Of a DNA stretch of 49,271 nt, positions 34,475 to 41,428 are shown piece by piece. The notes under the pieces were generated by a model. It did not search any database. It was not told the DNA's origin and saw only the letters and a list, made by a program, of their open reading frames with translations. Made by a program: the position numbers and the translations under genes. Every line of letters starts with the position of its first letter. The stretch's first letter is position 1. The DNA is taken from positions 1 to 49,271 of the forward strand of contig NVTF01000007.1 of the NCBI GenBank assembly GCA_002401485.1, written 5' to 3'. The DNA comes from Elusimicrobiota bacterium. Lineage in GTDB: Bacteria; Elusimicrobiota; Elusimicrobia; UBA1565.

Positions 34475-34499
34475 ACCTCCGGCACCCGCTCCCCTATAA
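34356..34499 (+). pseudogene. Ser/Thr protein kinase C-lobe fragment
   Basis: Hand-found 47-codon frame ending in TAA at 34499, offset from the overlapping membrane protein. It reads IPAALEKVVARGLAKDPGDR then YASAQGFAEAL, the classic last helix of a Hanks-type kinase catalytic domain, including the KDPGDRY arginine motif. No N-lobe, HRD or DFG motif exists upstream, where the histidine kinase and membrane protein lie. It is best read as the leftover 3' end of a deleted kinase gene. It is not a copy of the kinase at 7312-10902, whose matching region is different. Confidence 0.7.
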
Positions 34500-35756
34500 A
34501 TACCCGGCGCGGTGAATTTCATAAAAAAACCATCCCAGACTCGCCAACGGATAGAGAACCCAAATCCCCGTTGACGCCGCTCCCATTAACGTTTTCATCC
34601 CGTTGGAAATGAAGACGGGCATATGATCGAGCAAAGGCGTCCAGAAAACCAACAGCCACAAAACAAACGCGGCGCTGCTCGCCGCCAACAGCAGCGGATA
34701 GCTGGCACGAATAAAAACAACGGAACGCAGCCCCGGCGTGCCCATACCGATCTCTCCGTCACCCAGCCAAAAATTCCGCTTTTCCCCGCGCCACACAAAT
34801 ACGTCCGGGGACGGCGGCGGCAACAGCAAACGCCGCACCGTTTCGAGATCGACGTTTTTCTTTTCTGTTTTCGCATAGGCTTGAAAATCAGCCCCCATAC
34901 GCTTCAAGCGCGCCAAAACACCGTCGTCAACGTCCCGGTCTTTGAGCACATACGGCTTTGCAAGAGTTTCCGCATCCCCGGTGTTTTTCGAAGTTGCTGA
35001 TTTAATTCGCTGCACGAGTTTTTCGGACGGGGTTTCTTTAAACTCGAAGATGACCCGCACGAGTGTCGGTTCCCCCCACCCTTCAAACACGTAATTGAGT
35101 GTCCCCGGGATCGGTTCTTCGATGGTGACCTGCAATTCTTCAATCCGCATCGGCCCGAGATTCCAGTAATGGCGCAGCCGCAAATAGGGCCGCACCACCA
35201 TCACAGCCTCGCGATTTTTTCCAAACAAGGATTCTCCCGACGATTCCCTCAGCCATTCGGAGATGACATACGAGCGGGGACGAACGCGCGGTTTTTTCGT
35301 TTCGAGGACTTTGAATACCGGCGGTGACGTCGCAAGAGACGGTTGTGTTGATTCCGTTTTCGCAACCGCGCCGCATCGAAGCGATCCCAGCAGCGAAATC
35401 AAAACCCCATCGCGCACAATGCGCCCGGTGAGTTCGTATCGGTGCCCCTCACACAACAGCAACCCTTCCAGACGGCGGGAATCGACCGAGTCCTTCTTAA
35501 TAAAAACAGGGTCCCCCGATATGAGCTCAGAGATAAAATAATTCTCCCAACGTCCCTCGGCCTCTTTTCTTAGACCGGAAGCATCGGTGCGATTGCTCCG
35601 CGCCGCTTGGAATTTCTGGGCTTGCGGACCCTTAAGCCGCAACACGAGGACTCCCGATTTCTGCGCGGACCACCCCGCAGGAGGCGCGCTCACTCTTAAA
35701 TCGGCCTCCGCGGCCGAAAGCGAAAAAACCGCCAACAAGGACAGGAGAGAGTTCAC
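34494..35756 (-). CDS. Exported/membrane-anchored protein of unknown function
   Basis: About 420 residues from a GTG at 35756, which yields a clean signal peptide (VNSLLSLLAVFSLSAAEA). The track start at 35846 adds 30 residues that cross the conserved intergenic palindrome and is less likely, though possible. The middle is a soluble, probably periplasmic region with beta-rich segments; two membrane helices (SYPLLLAASSAAFVLWLLVFW and a final one) end the protein. A WRGEKRNFWLGDGEIGMG loop precedes them. No family recognised. It converges on the kinase fragment, overlapping by 6 bp. Confidence 0.7.
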   Translation of the reverse strand: MNSLLSLLAVFSLSAAEADLRVSAPPAGWSAQKSGVLVLRLKGPQAQKFQAARSNRTDASGLRKEAEGRWENYFISELISGDPVFIKKDSVDSRRLEGLLLCEGHRYELTGRIVRDGVLISLLGSLRCGAVAKTESTQPSLATSPPVFKVLETKKPRVRPRSYVISEWLRESSGESLFGKNREAVMVVRPYLRLRHYWNLGPMRIEELQVTIEEPIPGTLNYVFEGWGEPTLVRVIFEFKETPSEKLVQRIKSATSKNTGDAETLAKPYVLKDRDVDDGVLARLKRMGADFQAYAKTEKKNVDLETVRRLLLPPPSPDVFVWRGEKRNFWLGDGEIGMGTPGLRSVVFIRASYPLLLAASSAAFVLWLLVFWTPLLDHMPVFISNGMKTLMGAASTGIWVLYPLASLGWFFYEIHRAGYL

Positions 35757-35793
35757 GGATAGAATGTACCCGGCAACGAGTGTTTTAGCCAGA

Positions 35794-35809
35794 TGGGCCT
35801 TTAGACCTA
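35794..35809. promoter_or_regulatory. Palindrome-like site TGGGCC-TTTA-GACCTA (copy B)
   Basis: Imperfect member of the CAGGTC-N4-GACCTG group, with the same TTTA spacer as copy A. It lies between the divergent starts of the unknown exported protein (38 bp away) and the pentapeptide-repeat gene (60 bp away). A GGGCC-TCTTC-GGCCC inverted repeat follows nearby. Confidence 0.4.
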
Positions 35810-35869
35810 TATTTTTCGGGCCTCTTCGGCCCTGATTGCCAGACAAGCGCCCGGGTTATCCTATTAGCT

Positions 35870-36775
35870 ATGAAGCCGCAATTCGTGCTTCCGGCCCTAT
35901 TATTGGCAGCGCCTGCCGCCGCCGATCCGGTTATCGTGCAGCGGGTTATTTTAGACGAAAATAAGCCCCAGGTCTTCAAATACCGGAAACTCGGCGAGGG
36001 CTACAGTTGCAAAAATGGCATTGGTTTTACAGGGAAAAATGACATACCTCTTCCCAAACTCATTAAAACTAAACGCGGCGCATGTGGACAATTCGCCGAT
36101 GCCCGCCTCGATGAAACGAATCTGCGCGGCGCCGACTTCAGGGGTGCAGACCTCAATTCGGCTCATCTCAATAATGCCAATCTCAAGGGGGCCCAGCTTC
36201 GATCCGCTGAAGTCAATTACTCCCTTTTGCTCGAGGCGAACCTCGCTGAATCCAATGCCGAGCACGCAAACTTTGTGGCAAGCCGCCTCGACGGAGCCAA
36301 TTTCAAACGCGCAAAACTCATGGGTGCCAATTTTGTGGTCTCCTCCATCATCGGCGCCAATCTGGTGGAAGCAAACCTCAACGGAGCCGTGATGAACGGC
36401 ATCGATGCCAAAAAAGCCAGGATGGGAAAATCAACCATGCGGGGGGTCGTTGCCCGAGGCGGTGATTTTAGAGCCGCTTCTTTAGCCGGAGCGGATCTGC
36501 GCAATTCCGACTTTTATCGCGCGGACCTGCGACGCGCAAAACTTACCGGCGCGGATTTTCGTTCGGCGAACTTATACGATGCCGACCTGCGGGGAGCCGA
36601 CCTCACCGCCGCCGATTTGCGCTATGCAAACCTCAGCAAGACCGATTTGCGCGGGACCAACCTCAAGGACGCACGGCTCAAAGGCGCAAAACTCTCCGGG
36701 GCGATTTTCAATGATCGCACCGTGCTTCCCATCGACCCGGTCGACGCTGAAGACCGAGGCATGATCGAAGAGTAG
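35870..36775 (+). CDS. Exported pentapeptide-repeat protein
   Basis: 301 residues. The signal peptide MKPQFVLPALLLAAPAAA is followed by a short domain with two cysteines (YSCKNGIG, KRGACGQF) and then about 40 tandem A(D/N)LxX repeats from residue 75 to 285 (LRGADFRGADLNSAHLNNAN and so on). This predicts a right-handed quadrilateral beta-helix. Function of exported members is unknown; gyrase protection applies only to cytoplasmic ones. The start ATG gives the best signal peptide. The MaoC-like gene follows after 12 bp. Confidence 0.93.
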   Translation: MKPQFVLPALLLAAPAAADPVIVQRVILDENKPQVFKYRKLGEGYSCKNGIGFTGKNDIPLPKLIKTKRGACGQFADARLDETNLRGADFRGADLNSAHLNNANLKGAQLRSAEVNYSLLLEANLAESNAEHANFVASRLDGANFKRAKLMGANFVVSSIIGANLVEANLNGAVMNGIDAKKARMGKSTMRGVVARGGDFRAASLAGADLRNSDFYRADLRRAKLTGADFRSANLYDADLRGADLTAADLRYANLSKTDLRGTNLKDARLKGAKLSGAIFNDRTVLPIDPVDAEDRGMIEE

Positions 36776-36787
36776 TACCCTATACGC

Positions 36788-37174
36788 GTGCTCCCCGAAT
36801 TAGCTGAAGGCCAAACTATTCGCTTCGAACGCCCGATCACCGAAGACGACGTTTTGAAGTTTGCAGACGTTTCCGGCGACAAGGGACGTCATCACATGGA
36901 GAAAGACCAACAAGGGCGTCTCATGGCGCACGGTCTTCTCACAGCGACCCTGCCGACCAAACTCGGAGGCGACCTCAATTACATGGCTCGCAAGATGGCC
37001 TTCGACTTCATGCAGCCGGTTTATTCGGGCGACACCCTCATTTGCGTCGGAACCGTCGTCTCCATCCTTCGCCGCCCCAAACGCCTCAAGGCTCGATTTA
37101 GTTTTGAAATCAAGAACCAGCACGGGGACATTGTCGCCACCGGCTCCACCTTCGGTTTTATTTTAGACCAATGA
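36788..37174 (+). CDS. MaoC-like hotdog-fold enoyl-CoA hydratase/thioesterase
   Basis: 128 residues starting with GTG. The MaoC/PhaJ pattern is recognisable: ITEDDVLKFADVSGDKGRHH, then LMAHGLLTATLPTKLGG, and GDTLICVGTVVSI. The usual D-x-N-P-x-H hydratase loop is altered to DVSGDKGRHH, so (R)-specific enoyl-CoA hydration is plausible, not assured. If active it could supply 3-hydroxyacyl-CoA for the PHA operon at the start of the window. Its stop overlaps the next gene as ATGA. Confidence 0.75.
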   Translation: MLPELAEGQTIRFERPITEDDVLKFADVSGDKGRHHMEKDQQGRLMAHGLLTATLPTKLGGDLNYMARKMAFDFMQPVYSGDTLICVGTVVSILRRPKRLKARFSFEIKNQHGDIVATGSTFGFILDQ

Positions 37175-38061
37175 AGCGCGTCTACATCCTCGTTGTACTC
37201 AATATCATTGTAGGCGCCTGCACGTGGGCGTTCAATGAGACGCTGACGGTGATGGACACCGTTGAGATGATAAAACTGCGCCTGCATGGTGTTCAAACCC
37301 TGCATACCGAAACTCTTGATATTCTCGTCCGGGATCGATGCGAACGCGGAAGGCCCTGCCGCTGCGTGGCTTTGGTTCACGGGCTGGGCGACAACAACAA
37401 AACTTGGGGCAATGCCCTGCTCGCCACTCCCAAGGGGGTGCGGGTGTACGCCCCCAACATGCCCGGCACCGAAGGAAGTCAACGACCGGACTCCCCTGCC
37501 GGCTGGAAAATTCCAGCCCAATCAAACGTCCTGCAATCGGTTCTTTCCGGAGTGGAAGGCTGCCCCTCGTGGACAGTCGCCGGAAACAGTCTTGGAGGCT
37601 GGACCGCCTCGTGGCTTGCACTGCATTGGCCCGAAGGAGTTCAAAAACTCGTCCTCGTAAATTCGGCGGGACTCACAGATTCCACCGGCTCCTCCGACCT
37701 CGCGGCGAAAACCCTCGCCAGCCCGACTATCGAATCCCTTAAAAAATTCACCAAACTCGCCTTCCACCAAGAACGCTCCATACCAGAACGGGTATGGCCC
37801 GATGTTCTCGGCCGCATTCTCAGGCGCGGCACCTACGAAATTGCATCCGCCATCACGCAAGAAGATTTTCTCGATGGCAGGTTAGGGGCCTTAAAAATGC
37901 CCGTCACCATTCTCTGGGGAAAATCGGACGGCGTCATCCCGCTTGCACAAGCGGCTCACTTCAAAAGCGAAATCGAACACGCCTCGGTCGTGATTGTGGA
38001 GAACTGCGGGCATTTACCGCAGAAGGAATGTCCGGCGGCGCTCATTGCCGAGATTTACTAG
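37171..38061 (+). CDS. Exported alpha/beta hydrolase (lipase/esterase-like, possible lipoprotein)
   Basis: 296 residues. The N terminus (MKRVYILVVLNIIVGACTW) has a hydrophobic core ending in VGAC, compatible with a lipobox. The hydrolase triad is complete: nucleophile elbow AGNSLGGW (Ser), LWGKSDGVIPL (Asp) and ENCGHLPQKE (His); ALVHGLGDNNKTW is the oxyanion loop. A CERGRPCRC cysteine group precedes it, consistent with an exported protein. It overlaps the MaoC-like gene by 4 bp and converges on the MOT1 gene with a 20-bp overlap. Substrate unknown. Confidence 0.85.
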   Translation: MKRVYILVVLNIIVGACTWAFNETLTVMDTVEMIKLRLHGVQTLHTETLDILVRDRCERGRPCRCVALVHGLGDNNKTWGNALLATPKGVRVYAPNMPGTEGSQRPDSPAGWKIPAQSNVLQSVLSGVEGCPSWTVAGNSLGGWTASWLALHWPEGVQKLVLVNSAGLTDSTGSSDLAAKTLASPTIESLKKFTKLAFHQERSIPERVWPDVLGRILRRGTYEIASAITQEDFLDGRLGALKMPVTILWGKSDGVIPLAQAAHFKSEIEHASVVIVENCGHLPQKECPAALIAEIY

Positions 38062-39181
38062 AGCCCAAGAGGAAAAACGCCGCGAGCAGGCCCAATACAA
38101 AACCGACCCAGGTATTCACCGCGATAATGCCGCACGCGGTTGCTACCGCTACAAAAAACTCTTCCCGGTCAGCGCACTTTCGAGCAGGAAGGGTCAGCTC
38201 CAAACCGGCGAAAACCAGCAGAACGCCAAGCACCGAGGCGGGATACCACGTCATAAAACTGACCGCGGCGGCGCCGAAAACCAACCCTAAAAATATTTTA
38301 GCCGTGCCCAAGGCGACCACACTGCCGCCTGTTCGCGCGCCGAAGCGATGCTGCGCCGCGAGCCCCCCTGAACCGTGGCATGCGGGCATGGCCCCAAACA
38401 GGCAAGCCCCGATATTCATCAGGCCGACACTCACAGCCATCTTTTTCGCTGGGATCCCGCGACCCGGATAGAGCTCGGAACTTAACGCGCAGACCGCAAT
38501 CACCGAGTTCAACAGGGTTAACGGGATTTGCGGCAGCGCTCCCTGAAGCATGCCGACCTTCCACGCGCCCCATTGAGGGAAAATAAATTCCGGCCCCCGC
38601 CAGCCGAGCGTGAGTCCGGACAAAAGTTCGCCGTGGCCGACGAAGAGAATAAGGATTCCCCCCAAAAAAATAACAAGCGCGGAAGGAAATTTTTTCCAGC
38701 GATTACCCAGCAAAACCAATGCAACCGCAAGAAGCGCCACGACCCTGCTGTCCAATCCCGCCCAGCCAAGCCCCATCACCATGGAAACACCCTTGGACGC
38801 GAGTTTAAGTCCAACACCCAACTGAATACCCCGGACCACCGGGCGGGGAATGACGCGCTCCGCCCACTCCACCGTCCCGGTCATGCCTAACGCCAAAATC
38901 ACCATGCCGGCGGTAAATCCCGCGGCGGCGATTTCAACGGGGAGCAATTGCTGGGCGATCGCAACAGCGGCGATCGCCTTCATCGGCTGTACCGGAACCG
39001 GTTGATTAAAAATAATTCCCGTGAGGATGTTAAACAAACCCGCAAAAACGAGAACCGTGCCTGCATCCAAACCACAGACAATGATCAAGGAGGCCGTGAG
39101 GGGAATAAAAGTTCCCAGGTCTCCTAGAGATCCCGAAAGTTCGTCACGATTGAAGCGTAAGTGACGAAGTCTGTCGCGCAC
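38042..39181 (-). CDS. MOT1-type molybdate/sulfate transporter-like protein
   Basis: 379 residues with about 10 membrane helices. The N-terminal FNRDELSGSLGDLGTFIPL and NQPVPVQPMKAIAAVAI are hallmarks of the MOT1 molybdate transporter family, with a second conserved block MPACHGSGGLAAQHRFGART. It should import molybdate or sulfate, but no molybdenum-cofactor gene is nearby. The start is GTG at 39181, directly after the M13 peptidase stop, so the two may be cotranscribed. Length is close to the family norm. Confidence 0.88.
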   Translation of the reverse strand: MRDRLRHLRFNRDELSGSLGDLGTFIPLTASLIIVCGLDAGTVLVFAGLFNILTGIIFNQPVPVQPMKAIAAVAIAQQLLPVEIAAAGFTAGMVILALGMTGTVEWAERVIPRPVVRGIQLGVGLKLASKGVSMVMGLGWAGLDSRVVALLAVALVLLGNRWKKFPSALVIFLGGILILFVGHGELLSGLTLGWRGPEFIFPQWGAWKVGMLQGALPQIPLTLLNSVIAVCALSSELYPGRGIPAKKMAVSVGLMNIGACLFGAMPACHGSGGLAAQHRFGARTGGSVVALGTAKIFLGLVFGAAAVSFMTWYPASVLGVLLVFAGLELTLPARKCADREEFFVAVATACGIIAVNTWVGFVLGLLAAFFLLGSSKSRQ

Positions 39182-41206
39182 TTACCAGATGCCGACGCGT
39201 TTGTCGTTGGAAAGATGGAGCACATCTCCATCCTTCACGCTAAAGGCCTTGTAAAACTCCGGCATGTTGCGTACGACGCCGTTCACGCGGTATTCCGATG
39301 GAGAATGCGGGTCGGTCGCCAAACGCACGCTCAAGGCCTTGTCGCGAATTTTTCCGCGCCACACCTGGCCCCAGCCGAGGAAGAAGCGCTGCGGCCCGGT
39401 AAATCCCTTAATGACGGATGACTTTCTTCCAATGAGCGAAAGTTCGTACGCCCGATAGGCCACCGTCAGCCCTCCGAGGTCACCGATATTTTCGCCTTGC
39501 GTGAGTTCGCCGTTAACAAATTCACCCGGCAGGGCCTCAAACGCCGAATACTGGGAAACCAAAAGCTCGGTGCGTTTCTTAAAGGCCGCCCGGTCCTTTT
39601 TTGTCCACCAATTTTTCAGCACCCCGTCCCCGTTGTATTTAGATCCCTGGTCGTCGAAGCCATGGCCCATCTCATGGCCGATCACGGCGCCGATGCCGCC
39701 GTAGTTCACCGCGTCATCCGCCTTCGCATTAAAAAACGGCGGTTGTAAAATCGCTGCGGGGAATACAATTTCGTTGAGCGTCGGGTTGAAATAGGCATTC
39801 ACCGTTTGCGCGAGCATGCCCCATTCGTCCCGATCGACGGGCTTGCCAAGTTTGGCGAGACGGCGATCGTACTCGACACGCTCGGAACGGATCACATTGC
39901 CTATGAGATCATCGGCGGACACAACGAGCTTCGAATAGTCCTTGAATTTTTTCGGGTACCCGATTTTCGGATTAAACTTTGAGAGCTTATAGAGAGCTTT
40001 CTTTCGCGTCTCCGGGCCCATCCAGGCAAGACTCTTAATTCGCTCGCCGTATGCGGCGCGAAGATTCTCAACAAGCTGAACCATGCGCTTCTTCGAAGAA
40101 GCCGGGAAGAACTTCTTGACGTAAATGGCGCTGACATCTTCGCCTACCGTGCCGTTGACCAGCCCGACCGCACGTTTCCAACGAGCGCGAATCTCAGGCT
40201 GCCCGCTTAAGGCTTTGCCCGAATACGCAAACGCCGCGTCGACAAAAGCATCGGACAAATAGAAAGCACGCGCCTCGAGAACTCTCAGCTTCGCATAGAG
40301 CTTCCACGTCTTGAGATCATGTTTAGCAAGAACCTGTTTGAATCCCGGCAGGTAGCTGGGTTCGGTAACAATGATTTCCTTCTCTTCGGAGCGGATGCCG
40401 GTTGCCTTGAAAAATCGCTGAACGTCCAATCCCAGCGAAGCAAGCTTGCGTTTGTTGTAGGTCTTGTCGGCATCACGGCGCTGGACCCGGGTCCAGTGAT
40501 GCTTCGCGAGCGCCTTTTCCACCATATAGACGGTTTTCGCTTTTTTCGCGGCATTCGTCTCTCCGCTCAGCTCAAACATCTTCTCCGCAAAAACGAGATA
40601 CGCAGCGCGAATCGCTTTGGAGCGGTCGTCTTTTTTGAAATAGTAGTCGCGGTCGGGAAGCCCTAATCCGGAGGCGCCGAAGTAGACGATGTTTGTTGCG
40701 ACATCTTTTTTATCGGCCCGAATGCCGAAGTAAAAAGGAGAGTCGATTCCCCAACTCTGCGCGCTGCCGAACCAATCGATCAGGGTTTTCTTCGTCGCGA
40801 TTGCATCGATCGCCGCGAGTTCCCCTTTAATCGGATCCATGCCGAGAGCTTCAACGCGTTTCTCATCCATAAAGCTGCGGTAGAGATCAGCAATGCGTTG
40901 GTTGGCGGCACCGGCGACGTTTTTCTTTTTCGAGAGTCCTTGGATGATGCCTTTCACTGCGGCTTCGGAATCGTCACGCAGTTGGTGGAAGGCGCCAAAA
41001 ACCGACTTATCATCAGGCATTTTGTAATTCTTAATCCAGGTGCCGTTTACGTAGAGGTAAAAATCGTCCTGCGGGCGAAGGGACACGTCCATCGCGGATG
41101 TGTCGATGCCCAGGCGGGTGTTTAAGGCCTTATTGTTGGATGTCGCGCAGGCGGCACTGGAAACTAATAATCCGGCAACGAGGCCGGTCTTTTTCAAAGT
41201 GGTCAT
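39182..41206 (-). CDS. M13-family (PepO/neprilysin) zinc metallopeptidase, lipoprotein
   Basis: 674 residues from MTTLKKTG, 42 codons inside the track ORF; this ATG has a strong GGAGGA and gives a lipoprotein signal ending SSAAC. M13 hallmarks: VNGTWIKN, VNAYFNPTLNEIVFPAAILQ, the zinc site VIGHEMGHGFDDQG and the third ligand in GENIGDLGGL, plus a C-terminal FFLGWGQVWRGK and CxxW replaced by GIW. It degrades short peptides on the periplasmic face of the envelope. The palindrome at 41256 lies 50 bp upstream. Confidence 0.95.
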   Translation of the reverse strand: MTTLKKTGLVAGLLVSSAACATSNNKALNTRLGIDTSAMDVSLRPQDDFYLYVNGTWIKNYKMPDDKSVFGAFHQLRDDSEAAVKGIIQGLSKKKNVAGAANQRIADLYRSFMDEKRVEALGMDPIKGELAAIDAIATKKTLIDWFGSAQSWGIDSPFYFGIRADKKDVATNIVYFGASGLGLPDRDYYFKKDDRSKAIRAAYLVFAEKMFELSGETNAAKKAKTVYMVEKALAKHHWTRVQRRDADKTYNKRKLASLGLDVQRFFKATGIRSEEKEIIVTEPSYLPGFKQVLAKHDLKTWKLYAKLRVLEARAFYLSDAFVDAAFAYSGKALSGQPEIRARWKRAVGLVNGTVGEDVSAIYVKKFFPASSKKRMVQLVENLRAAYGERIKSLAWMGPETRKKALYKLSKFNPKIGYPKKFKDYSKLVVSADDLIGNVIRSERVEYDRRLAKLGKPVDRDEWGMLAQTVNAYFNPTLNEIVFPAAILQPPFFNAKADDAVNYGGIGAVIGHEMGHGFDDQGSKYNGDGVLKNWWTKKDRAAFKKRTELLVSQYSAFEALPGEFVNGELTQGENIGDLGGLTVAYRAYELSLIGRKSSVIKGFTGPQRFFLGWGQVWRGKIRDKALSVRLATDPHSPSEYRVNGVVRNMPEFYKAFSVKDGDVLHLSNDKRVGIW

Positions 41207-41255
41207 GGGAATCCTCCGATAGTTCATTCTACCACCTACATAGACCCCCATCCTA

Positions 41256-41271
41256 CAGGTCAAAGGACCTG
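41256..41271. promoter_or_regulatory. Palindrome CAGGTC-AAAG-GACCTG (copy C)
   Basis: Perfect 6-bp arms (7 with flanking A/T) around a 4-base spacer, same arms as copy A at 31807. It lies in the 222-bp region between the divergent M13 and ABC exporter genes. Five more GACCT-like half-sites (41342-41428) follow towards the exporter. On the minus strand its TTGACC could serve as a -35 box for the M13 gene. Confidence 0.5.
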
Positions 41272-41428
41272 TCTTGTTGATTTCCTTCCGCCGTCTTATT
41301 TCACGTTGGCGAGAGGGACCTCTTATTCGCATTACTGCAATAGGACCTACTTCTTCGAGGGCCTAATGGTGAGACCTGCGGGGACGATAGACCTTCCAGG
41401 TTAAAGACCAACGGCGGTAAAATGACCT

